Shown: positions 1 through 5,326, numbered from the stretch's first letter. The stretch is DNA of 6,881 bases from Coriobacteriales bacterium (GCA_031272005.1 JAISUQ010000017.1:1-6881); one strand, 5' to 3'. The notes: generated by a model not told the origin, from the letters alone. Program-made: numbers and translations.

Positions 1-487
1 TACCGCCCGGGAGTGGATCGGCAGCATCGTGGAGAGCGTGGCTGTGCTTTGCCCGGGTGTCGGCCTCAAACACTATACGGACAGCGATCTGCCCTGGGCT
101 TACCGGCGCAGCGGGCTGCCGCTGGGCGAGATCGTCTGTGAATGCTCGCTGAGGGTCAAACCGGGCAATGTCAGCCAGATTCGCGCCAAGATGGAAGGCT
201 CACTGACCCGTCGGCGCAAAAGCCAGCCCTTGACCCTGCCCAGCGCCGGCAGCGTCTTTCGCAATCCGGAAGGCGTTTCGGCCGGCCAGCTGATAGAACA
301 GCTGGGCTTGAAGGGTTATCGGGTGGGCGGCGCAGCAGTATCTACGCTGCACGCCAATTTCATTGTCAATGACAAAGGCGCCACAGCTGCCGATGTGCTT
401 GCTATAATCAAACACATCCGCCAGCGGGTGAAGGAAGAGTATGGCTACGAACTACAACCGGAAATCCGTTTCATCGGGTTCGAATAA
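1..487 (+). CDS. murB: UDP-N-acetylenolpyruvoylglucosamine reductase (MurB), 3' part only
   Basis: MurB is the cytoplasmic FAD enzyme that reduces UDP-GlcNAc-enolpyruvate with NADPH to UDP-N-acetylmuramic acid, the second committed step of peptidoglycan precursor synthesis. The frame is open from base 2, so the FAD-binding N-terminal part lies outside the window; a GTG at 29 is internal and not the start. The 161 visible residues cover the end of the FAD domain (AYRRSG, then LRVKPG) and the whole C-terminal substrate domain. Family hallmarks are PSAGSVFRNP, whose Ser (fragment residue 84) matches the proton-donating Ser of E. coli MurB (Ser229). Next come LIEQLGLKGYRVGGAAVSTLHANFIVN (split here as GLKGYRVGGA and HANFIVN) and QPEIRFIG near the end, whose Glu (fragment residue 154) matches catalytic Glu325. 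The stop TAA is at 485-487. The last 47 bp overlap ftsQ in another frame, suggesting translational coupling. No sign of decay is visible. Confidence 0.96.
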   Translation, partial: TAREWIGSIVESVAVLCPGVGLKHYTDSDLPWAYRRSGLPLGEIVCECSLRVKPGNVSQIRAKMEGSLTRRRKSQPLTLPSAGSVFRNPEGVSAGQLIEQLGLKGYRVGGAAVSTLHANFIVNDKGATAADVLAIIKHIRQRVKEEYGYELQPEIRFIGFE

Positions 488-1895
488 CCGCAAACCGCCC
501 CGGCGTCAGGGGCCGCCCAAGCCGATGCAGGTCGCGAGCTCGAACACCACGGGACGGCGCATCAGTAACGGACGCACTGCCAACGGCCGGGCCGGCAACA
601 GCAACGGCAACGGCGTCGGCAACGGCGGCCGCAATGGCATTGCCGCCGGCTCTGCCCGCACGGGTTCGGTCAGGCGGGCGCGCAGCAAGGTCGCCTACAG
701 CCAGTCGGCCAGCGAGGATCTGGGGCTTATAGCCCGCGAGCAGGACCCCCGGGCCCGCAGGGCCAGCACCCGCCCCAACGAGAAGTTCCGCGTCCTCGAT
801 CAATCCTACGACGAGCTGCCGCCCAGCCAGCGCAAAGCCGGCATGACGGCGCGCGAGTACCGCCGTCGCTACCAGCGCCAGACCAGACAGCGCAACCCTT
901 TGCTGACGGGCATCATCGTTGCATTGGGCGCCGCCCTGTTGCTGGCGATTGGCGGCCTGGTCGTGTATATCTCCCCGGCTTTCAGCATCAAGCATATCGA
1001 GGTCCTCGGCGCCGAGCGGCTCTCCGACAGCGACCTCAAGGAGTTGGCTGCCGTACCGGTGGGCATGACATTGCTGCGCGTGGACACCGATGCCATCGCC
1101 CAGCGCCTGCAGGGCAATGCCTGGGTGGAGAACGTACAGGTCAAACGCTCGTTCCCCTCGACTCTGACCTTGCAGATCACCGAGCGCAGCATCGCAGCGG
1201 CGGTGGAGATACCGCCGGCTTCGGCCCAGGAGGTGACGCATTATTGGCTGATATCCTCCGACGGCCTGTGGCTCTGTGCCCTCAATGACGGCGCCTGGGA
1301 AAGCGTGGTCAATCCGGTGACCACCGACCCGGCCCCTGCCGCAGCCGGGGCTGTGGAAAGCTCCGAGGATTCCGGTGACGTGCAAGCCAACGATGAAGCC
1401 ACCGACGAAGCCACCGATGCAGCAGCCGAGCAAGAAGGCAGCGAGTCCAGCACCGAAGTTGAGGTCACAGCGCCCACAGCTGAGGAGCTGGCCAGCACGG
1501 TGTTGCCGGATGCCGGGACTGCGCAGCCCAGCCTGTCTGCCGATGCCTATATCTCATCAGAGATGATTATCACCCTGCCTCTGATCAAGACCATCTCCCC
1601 GGCTCTCCGGCCCGAGGCCGGGCGGACCGTCAGCGACGAGGGCATCATCAACGCCCTGGACATCATCAAGGGATTCTCTCCGGAGATGCTGCAGATGGTG
1701 GAGTACATCTATGCACCGGACAAGGTCCAGACCACGCTGAACCTGAAGAACCACGTGGGTGTGGCCTTTGGCGCTGCGGAGGACGTCCAGGCCAAGGAGC
1801 AGGTCATCCAGACCTTGCTGGCCGAACACGAGGGCACCATCACCTACATCAACGTCCGCGTCGCCGACCGCGCCACCTACCGCGCCACGGATTGA
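441..1895 (+). CDS. ftsQ: Cell division protein FtsQ/DivIB, with long basic N-tail and acidic insert
   Basis: FtsQ/DivIB is a single-pass membrane protein of the divisome that bridges early division proteins and the septal peptidoglycan synthases. This 484-residue protein has four visible parts. Residues 1-152 are a cytoplasmic tail rich in Arg, Asn, Gly and Ser, then charged (REYRRRYQRQTRQR). Residues about 153-177 form one membrane helix (LLTGIIVALGAALLLAIGGL). Residues about 181-250 form the POTRA domain, with IKHIEVLGAERLS, then NAWVENVQVKRSFPSTLTLQ and the signature ITERS. The beta domain follows (LISSDGLWL at 270-278, then ITLPLI at 377-382), interrupted at about 290-370 by an acidic Ala/Glu/Asp/Ser/Thr segment. 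FtsQ/DivIB proteins are commonly about 250-300 residues, so this one is long at both extra segments. The ATG at 441 is preceded by AAGGAAGAG (431-439). The next in-frame ATG (525) has a weaker ribosome site. No ftsA or ftsZ follows. Identification is firm from POTRA plus membrane helix and from the murB neighbour; the role of the extra segments is unknown. Confidence 0.9.
   Translation: MATNYNRKSVSSGSNNRKPPRRQGPPKPMQVASSNTTGRRISNGRTANGRAGNSNGNGVGNGGRNGIAAGSARTGSVRRARSKVAYSQSASEDLGLIAREQDPRARRASTRPNEKFRVLDQSYDELPPSQRKAGMTAREYRRRYQRQTRQRNPLLTGIIVALGAALLLAIGGLVVYISPAFSIKHIEVLGAERLSDSDLKELAAVPVGMTLLRVDTDAIAQRLQGNAWVENVQVKRSFPSTLTLQITERSIAAAVEIPPASAQEVTHYWLISSDGLWLCALNDGAWESVVNPVTTDPAPAAAGAVESSEDSGDVQANDEATDEATDAAAEQEGSESSTEVEVTAPTAEELASTVLPDAGTAQPSLSADAYISSEMIITLPLIKTISPALRPEAGRTVSDEGIINALDIIKGFSPEMLQMVEYIYAPDKVQTTLNLKNHVGVAFGAAEDVQAKEQVIQTLLAEHEGTITYINVRVADRATYRATD
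1392..1421 (+). repeat. 12-bp tandem repeat inside ftsQ
   Basis: Two adjacent copies of GAYGAAGCCACC (1392-1403 and 1404-1415) are followed by a degenerate half copy (GATGCA). They encode DEATDEATDA in the acidic insert of FtsQ. The unit length is a multiple of three, so copy-number change would keep the frame. This suggests the insert grew by slippage or duplication. Confidence 0.75.
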
Positions 1896-1898
1896 CAT

Positions 1899-1926
1899 TT
1901 GCCAACCGTCAGAAATGTGCTAGACT
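1899..1926 (+). promoter_or_regulatory. Candidate housekeeping promoter for the infC-rpmI-rplT-nadE operon
   Basis: A -35 box TTGCCA (1899-1904, five of six matches to TTGACA) is separated by 16 bp from a -10 box TAGACT (1921-1926, four of six matches to TATAAT). The -10 carries an extended TG at 1918-1919. It lies immediately after the ftsQ stop codon, so transcription would begin near 1932-1934 and give a leader of about 150 nt before infC. A perfect TTGACA at 1892-1897 overlaps the ftsQ stop but sits 23 bp from this -10, too far for normal spacing. The assignment comes from motif spacing only. Confidence 0.6.
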
Positions 1927-1932
1927 GTGTGT

Positions 1933-2086
1933 TTGTGAAAAGCGGGAGTTTTCTCCCCACCTTGCGGCGCCGGTGTGGCGGCTGTCTGGTCTGAAATGAA
2001 GATCCGTGGCTTGGCCACTTCTCATTATGACCCGTATGCCAGCGCTGCGGGTCTTATTGTTGGTCTGCATAACTGGAGGTGACACT
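1933..2086 (+). promoter_or_regulatory. Structured leader of the infC operon
   Basis: This non-coding stretch separates the candidate transcription start from the infC ribosome site and holds several small stems. GGGAG (1944-1948) pairs with CTCCC (1953-1957) around a TTTT loop. An alternative GAAAA (1937-1941) / TTTTC (1949-1953) pairing would exclude it. GTGGC (2006-2010) pairs with GCCAC (2014-2018) around TTG. GACCCG (2029-2034) pairs with CGGGTC (2048-2053), followed by a U-rich TTATTGTT. infC-rpmI-rplT operons are known to be feedback-controlled by L20, through leader attenuation in Bacillus subtilis and by translational control in E. coli. This leader may do the same, but I could not recognise the specific L20-binding fold. 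Confidence 0.5.
2029..2061 (+). terminator. Possible attenuator hairpin upstream of infC
   Basis: The perfect 6-bp stem GACCCG/CGGGTC (2029-2034 with 2048-2053), extendable by U-G and A-U pairs at 2035-2036, encloses a loop of about 9-13 nt. It is directly followed by TTATTGTT (2054-2061). This resembles a weak intrinsic terminator 13 nt upstream of the infC Shine-Dalgarno. If real it would act as a conditional attenuator, since a constitutive terminator here would silence the operon. The short stem and interrupted U tract keep confidence low. Confidence 0.35.
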
Positions 2087-2089
2087 ATA
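2075..2089 (+). promoter_or_regulatory. infC ribosome binding site and ATA start codon
   Basis: GGAGGT (2075-2080) is a near-perfect Shine-Dalgarno followed by a 6-nt spacer (GACACT) and then ATA (2087-2089), in frame with IF-3. The next residues are ATNEQRLNED, exactly where IF-3 proteins normally begin. In-frame GTG 2006, ATG 2027 and ATG 2036 lie upstream but have no Shine-Dalgarno. They would add a hydrophobic non-IF-3 extension, and 2027 and 2036 lie at or inside the possible attenuator hairpin. No ATG, GTG or TTG is available at the right place. Confidence 0.8.
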
Positions 2090-2665
2090 GCCACTAATGA
2101 GCAACGGCTCAACGAGGACATCACGGCTGGCGAGGTTCGACTGATTGGCGTTGATGGGTCTCAACTGGGTATTTTTGGGATTGAGGCGGCGCAGCGGGTA
2201 GCCGACGAGCAGGGCTTGGACCTTGTGGAGATTGCCCCCGAAGCCAAACCGCCGGTCTGCCGGGTGATGGATTACGGCAAGTTCAAGTACGAACAGGCCA
2301 TCAAAGCCAAGCAGAGCCGCAAGAACCAGACCCGGGTGGAGATCAAGGAGATGAAGTTTCGCCCGAAGATCGACACCGGCGACTATGAGACCAAAAAGAA
2401 GCACATCCTGCGCTTTCTAGCCGCCGGCGCCAAGGTCAAGGTGACCATCATGTTCCGCGGCCGCGAGATGGCCCACCCCGAGCTGGGGCTTAACATCCTG
2501 GAGAAGCTGGCCGAAGACCTCAAAGGTGAGGCCGCTATCGAAAACCAGCCCAAATTGGAGGGGCGCAACATGTTCATGCTGATTGCCCCCCTGAAGAAGA
2601 AGGAAAAGGAGAGCAGTAAAGATGCCAAAGATGAAGACGCACAGGGGCTCAGCCAAGCGCTTTAG
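2087..2665 (+). CDS. infC: Translation initiation factor IF-3, non-canonical ATA start
   Basis: IF-3 binds the 30S subunit, prevents premature joining of 50S and rejects wrong initiator tRNA or start codons. Starting at ATA gives 192 residues. The N-terminal domain (about 1-75) shows RLNEDITAGEVRLIG, DLVEIAPEAKPPVCRVMDYG and the family signature RVMDYGKFKYEQ (59-70). A lysine-rich linker helix (about 71-85) follows. The C-terminal domain (about 86-172) carries IKEMKFRPKID, KVKVTIMFRGREMAHPELG and EGRNMFMLIAPL. A charged tail (173-192) extends past the usual end and its codons overlap the start of rpmI by 44 bp. The start is set by the GGAGGT Shine-Dalgarno 6 nt upstream of ATA. In E. coli infC starts with AUU, and IF-3 thereby represses its own synthesis; ATA here probably serves the same feedback, which is an inference. 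Gene order infC-rpmI-rplT is the standard ribosomal arrangement. Confidence 0.95.
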   Translation: MATNEQRLNEDITAGEVRLIGVDGSQLGIFGIEAAQRVADEQGLDLVEIAPEAKPPVCRVMDYGKFKYEQAIKAKQSRKNQTRVEIKEMKFRPKIDTGDYETKKKHILRFLAAGAKVKVTIMFRGREMAHPELGLNILEKLAEDLKGEAAIENQPKLEGRNMFMLIAPLKKKEKESSKDAKDEDAQGLSQAL

Positions 2666-2819
2666 AGTCACCGGCAGCGGCAAGATCATGCGAGCTAAGG
2701 CCTATAAGAGCCATATTCTGGAGAAGAAGTCCCAGAAGCGCAAGCGTAACTTCCGCCATGAGACGGAGATTGCCAAAGCGGATTACAAGGTCATCGCGCG
2801 CAACCTCGGTCTGCGCTGA
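2622..2819 (+). CDS. rpmI: 50S ribosomal protein L35
   Basis: L35 is a small basic protein of the large ribosomal subunit. The 65-residue product has the usual family length and the signature MPKMKTHRGSAKRFRVTGSG at its start, then KSHILEKKSQKRKR in the middle. The ATG at 2622 is preceded by AAGGAGAG (2606-2613) with an 8-nt spacer, inside the infC coding region. The first 44 bp overlap infC in another frame, so ribosomes finishing infC pass over the rpmI ribosome site, which favours coupled translation. Stop TGA is at 2817-2819. The 71-bp gap to rplT contains a possible GC-rich stem, GCCGGC (2830-2835) with GCTGGC (2850-2855), including one G-U pair and no U tract, so it does not look like a terminator. 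Confidence 0.97.
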   Translation: MPKMKTHRGSAKRFRVTGSGKIMRAKAYKSHILEKKSQKRKRNFRHETEIAKADYKVIARNLGLR

Positions 2820-2890
2820 TAAACGCCCCGCCGGCTGCTGCGCGCCGTCGCTGGCAGAGGTGGGGGAGTTATGAAAAGGAGTGATTAGTT

Positions 2891-3250
2891 ATGTCTCGCG
2901 TCAAGCGTTCAGTTGCAGCTAAGAAGAAGCGTCGTGTGGTTTTAGCCCGGGCCAAGGGCTACTATGGTGCCAAATCGCGTTCCTACCGGGCGGCTAAGGA
3001 GCAGGTGCAGCATTCTCTGCAGTATGCCTATCGTGACCGTCGCAACAAGAAGCGCGTCATCCGCCGGTTGTGGATCACCCGCATCAATGCTGCGGCTCAT
3101 CTCAATGGTCTGAGCTACTCGGTGTTCATGAATGGCCTGAAGAAGGCCGGTGTGCTCCTGGATCGTAAAGTCCTGGCCGAGCTGGCCGTCAACGATGCTG
3201 CTGCCTTCAGCAAGCTGGCCGAGGTCGCCAAGAAAGCCGTTGCCGCCTGA
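2891..3250 (+). CDS. rplT: 50S ribosomal protein L20
   Basis: L20 binds 23S rRNA early in assembly of the large subunit and, in studied bacteria, also represses its own operon by binding a mimic of that site in the mRNA. The product is 119 residues, the usual length. The basic N-terminal arm begins MSRVKRSVAAKKKRRVVLAR, followed by AKGYYGAKSRSYRAAKEQV. The globular domain contains the family signature (LWITRINAAAHLNGLSY) and ends with DRKVLAELAVNDAAAF. The ATG at 2891 is preceded by AAGGAG (2876-2881) with a 9-nt spacer. It is the third gene of the infC operon. The nadE ribosome site overlaps its stop codon, so nadE is probably co-transcribed and may be translationally coupled. Confidence 0.97.
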   Translation: MSRVKRSVAAKKKRRVVLARAKGYYGAKSRSYRAAKEQVQHSLQYAYRDRRNKKRVIRRLWITRINAAAHLNGLSYSVFMNGLKKAGVLLDRKVLAELAVNDAAAFSKLAEVAKKAVAA

Positions 3251-3263
3251 GGAAGCTGGTGTC

Positions 3264-5183
3264 ATGGACAATCATCTGGCTCTGGTAGCCCGGGCGATAG
3301 TGCCCGACGTGGCAGTGGGTGACATCGCTGCTAATGAGCAGCAGATTGCCGCTGCCATACACGCTGCCGAGCCAGATGTCGATGTGCTGCTGTTCCCGGA
3401 GCTGGCGGTCACCGGATACACCTGCTTTGATCTGTTCCAGTCGGCGGACTTCATCGCCACGGCGTTGGCAGCGGTGCAACGGCTGGCAGCTATGGTGCCG
3501 GCTGGCCTGACGGTCATCGTCGGCACGCCATTGATCAGCGATGGGCTGCTCTACAATGTCGCCGCCGTGCTCAACGACGGGCGTATCATAGCCTTCGTGC
3601 CCAAGACCTTCATTCCCAATACCCACGAGTACTATGAGAAGCGTTGGTTCGACTCCGCCCTGGGGTTGAAAAGCCGCAGCTGGACAGACCCGCTCACAGG
3701 TCAGCAAATACCGTTGGCCAGCGAGCTGCTCTTTGAGCATCAGCCCAGCGGCGTGAGCTTTGCCATCGAGCTCTGCGAGGACCTCTGGGCGCCTGTCCCA
3801 CCCAGCACCTGGCATTGCCTGGCTGGAGCCAGCGTCATCTTCAACCTTTCGGCATCCAATGAGCTGATCGCCAAAGCCGCCTACCGCCGTGATTTGGTGC
3901 GGATGCAAAGCGCCAGATGCGCCTGCGCCTACCTATATGTGTCGGCTGGATATGGTGAGAGCACCACCGATACGTTATTCTCCGGCGCTGCCATCGCGGC
4001 CAACTATGGCAGCCTGTTGGCGGCGGAGCAACTTGGCGAGTCCGGGCAGTTGACGGTAGTGCTGGATGCCGAGTTGCCCCTGAACCAGCGGCGCAGCCAG
4101 ACCTCCTGGCGCGACAGCGTCCAGGCAGTGCCCGAATCCCATGGTCCGGGTTATCGCCGGGTTGCGGTCAACGGCACCAAACATGGCGTGGAGCGCTGGC
4201 TGGCGGTCGACCCCCGCCCTTTTGTCCCCAGTGACGCCCAATGCCGGGCTGAGCGTTGCCGGGAGATCCTGGAGATTCAATCCCAGGGTCTGGCCCAGCG
4301 GCTGCGCAAGACTGGCATCAGGCGGGTGGTCCTCGGCATTTCTGGCGGCCTGGACTCCACATTGGCGCTGATTGTCTGCACGCTGGCCTTCGACAGCCTC
4401 GGGCGTTCCCCCAGCGACATCATCACCGTTACCATGCCCGGATTCGGCACCAGCCAGCGCACACTGGACAGCGCACATAGCCTGATGGCCGCCTTTGGTA
4501 CCAACGCCCGCAGCATCGACATCACTGCGGCTTGCCGGCAGCATATGGCCGACATCGGCCAGGACCCGGGGCTTCACGACATCACCTTTGAGAATATCCA
4601 GGCCCGTGAGCGCACGCAGATCCTCATGGACATCGCCAACCGCGAAGGCGCCTTGGTGGTCGGCACCGGCGATCTGTCGGAGACTGCCCTGGGCTGGTGC
4701 ACCTACAATGGCGATCATATGAGCATGTATGCTGTCAACATCGGCGTGCCCAAGTCGCTGGTGCGCTATCTGGTAGCCGCCTATGCCGAGCTCCAGAGTC
4801 AGGTGCCGGGGGTCAGTGAGGTATTGCTGGGGGTATTGGATACCCCGATTTCTCCGGAGCTGCTTCCGACCCGTGATGGCCGGATCGTCCAGCGTACCGA
4901 GGAGATGATTGGCCGCTACGACCTGCACGACTTCTTTCTCTATCATTTCGTGCACCATGGCTTCAGCTTTGCCAGGATCGCCGAGATGGCCCAGATTGCC
5001 TTCGCCGGCGAGATCGAGGCGGAGGAGATCAAGGCCACCTTGCAGATCTTCATCCAGCGCTTCTTCTCCCAGCAGTTCAAGCGCTCCTGCATGCCCGATG
5101 GCATCAAGGTCGGCAGCGTCTCCCTCTCCCCCCGCACCGACTGGCGCCTCCCCAGCGACATCAACCCCCAAGCCTTCCTCTAA
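3264..5183 (+). CDS. nadE: Glutamine-dependent NAD+ synthetase (two-domain)
   Basis: This cytoplasmic enzyme makes NAD+ from nicotinic acid adenine dinucleotide, ATP and glutamine, the last step of NAD biosynthesis. The N-terminal nitrilase-type glutaminase domain (about 5-290) releases ammonia. Its Glu-Lys-Cys triad is visible as Glu46 in FPELAVTGYT, Lys114 in VPKTFIPN and Cys171 in ELCEDLW. The C-terminal synthetase domain (about 325-639) has the ATP pyrophosphatase loop ISGGLDST (359-366), then TMPGFGTS and VVGTGDLSETALGW (465-478), and ends near SPRTDWRLPSD. The 639-residue length and domain order match the two-domain class known from Mycobacterium tuberculosis and clostridia. The start ATG 3264 has GAGGAAG (3249-3255) 8 nt upstream. 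The frame stays open upstream to 3150, but that part lies within rplT and is not family-like. The protein ends soon after the conserved tail, and its TAA is the first three bases of a repeated sequence. Coupling to ribosomal genes is unusual. Confidence 0.96.
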   Translation: MDNHLALVARAIVPDVAVGDIAANEQQIAAAIHAAEPDVDVLLFPELAVTGYTCFDLFQSADFIATALAAVQRLAAMVPAGLTVIVGTPLISDGLLYNVAAVLNDGRIIAFVPKTFIPNTHEYYEKRWFDSALGLKSRSWTDPLTGQQIPLASELLFEHQPSGVSFAIELCEDLWAPVPPSTWHCLAGASVIFNLSASNELIAKAAYRRDLVRMQSARCACAYLYVSAGYGESTTDTLFSGAAIAANYGSLLAAEQLGESGQLTVVLDAELPLNQRRSQTSWRDSVQAVPESHGPGYRRVAVNGTKHGVERWLAVDPRPFVPSDAQCRAERCREILEIQSQGLAQRLRKTGIRRVVLGISGGLDSTLALIVCTLAFDSLGRSPSDIITVTMPGFGTSQRTLDSAHSLMAAFGTNARSIDITAACRQHMADIGQDPGLHDITFENIQARERTQILMDIANREGALVVGTGDLSETALGWCTYNGDHMSMYAVNIGVPKSLVRYLVAAYAELQSQVPGVSEVLLGVLDTPISPELLPTRDGRIVQRTEEMIGRYDLHDFFLYHFVHHGFSFARIAEMAQIAFAGEIEAEEIKATLQIFIQRFFSQQFKRSCMPDGIKVGSVSLSPRTDWRLPSDINPQAFL

Positions 5184-5203
5184 ATACGACGGACGCCGCG
5201 GGG
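5181..5203 (+). repeat. 23-bp direct repeat, copy 1 (contains nadE stop codon)
   Basis: The 23 bases here are identical to 5286-5308. The unit starts TAAATACGACGGACG and ends CCGCGGGG. The first three bases are the nadE stop codon. The flanks differ (C before copy 1, T before copy 2; A after copy 1, G after copy 2), so the repeat is exactly 23 bp. Its start-to-start distance to copy 2 is 105 bp. Confidence 0.9.
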
Positions 5204-5227
5204 AAAACGTGCCAGTGGCACGTTTTC
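5203..5227 (+). terminator. Probable intrinsic terminator after nadE
   Basis: A perfect 11-bp stem GAAAACGTGCC/GGCACGTTTTC (5203-5213 with 5217-5227) encloses the 3-nt loop AGT, 20 bp after the nadE stop. The GC-rich upper stem followed by TTTT (5223-5226) on the + strand, and the mirrored AAAA on the other side, fit a bidirectional-type rho-independent terminator. The U run is only four long and lies within the stem, so strength is uncertain. It would end the infC-rpmI-rplT-nadE transcript. Confidence 0.65.
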
Positions 5228-5257
5228 GGGCGAAGCTGCGAAGCAGCGTATGAGCCC
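5228..5257 (+). repeat. Nested stem-loop in the spacer between the two direct repeats
   Basis: An inner stem GCTGC/GCAGC (5235-5239 with 5243-5247, loop GAA) sits inside an outer GGGC/GCCC pairing (5228-5231 with 5254-5257). GCGAAGC also occurs twice in a row (5230-5236 and 5238-5244). In addition CGCGGGG in the first direct repeat (5197-5203) is complementary to CCCCGCG (5265-5271). The whole 5197-5271 stretch could therefore fold as one structured unit. Function is unknown. Confidence 0.5.
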
Positions 5258-5285
5258 CCGGGCCCCCCGCGCCATAGACTGCCGT

Positions 5286-5308
5286 TAAATACGACGGACG
5301 CCGCGGGG
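5286..5308 (+). repeat. 23-bp direct repeat, copy 2
   Basis: This is the second identical copy of the unit at 5181-5203. Its last 13 bases form the left arm of the perfect inverted repeat at 5293-5326. The intervening segment is GC-rich and codes for nothing recognisable. Confidence 0.9.
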
Positions 5309-5326
5309 GTTATCGCGGCGTCCGTC
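5293..5326. repeat. Perfect 13-bp inverted repeat / hairpin
   Basis: GACGGACGCCGCG (5293-5305) and its exact complement CGCGGCGTCCGTC (5314-5326) flank an 8-nt loop GGGGTTAT. The stem is GC-rich and very stable. No U tract follows on either strand (AGGCGGGGG on +, GTATTTAACGG on -), so it is not a canonical intrinsic terminator. It could be a transcript-stabilising or boundary stem, or part of a dispersed palindromic repeat. Confidence 0.8.

Noticed and set aside
471..1433. Long minus-strand open frame of 320 codons opposite ftsQ
   Set aside because: It is antisense to a recognisable FtsQ, has no family-like motifs, and its low-complexity translation is what GC-rich DNA gives in the complementary frame.
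1892..1897. Perfect TTGACA at the ftsQ stop codon as the -35 of the infC promoter
   Set aside because: It lies 23 bp from the best -10 (TAGACT); TTGCCA at 1899-1904 with 16 bp fits better. It could still be used with a different, weaker -10 that I did not find.
2006..2086. Upstream starts for infC (GTG 2006, ATG 2027, ATG 2036)
   Set aside because: None has a Shine-Dalgarno, the added residues are hydrophobic and unlike IF-3, and they fall in the structured leader; ATA 2087 has ideal spacing from GGAGGT.
2871..2888. Mini-ORF MKRSD just before rplT
   Set aside because: It spans the rplT Shine-Dalgarno itself and is only five codons; the ATG and the TAG are easily explained by chance.
3150..3263. 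Extended nadE start inside rplT
   Set aside because: The extra 38 codons are a frame-shifted reading of L20; ATG 3264 has a good ribosome site and gives a normal NadE N-terminus.
3975..5171. Minus-strand open frame of 398 codons opposite nadE, and another at 3207-3908
   Set aside because: Both are shadows of the clearly identified NadE; composition is biased and no domain is recognisable.
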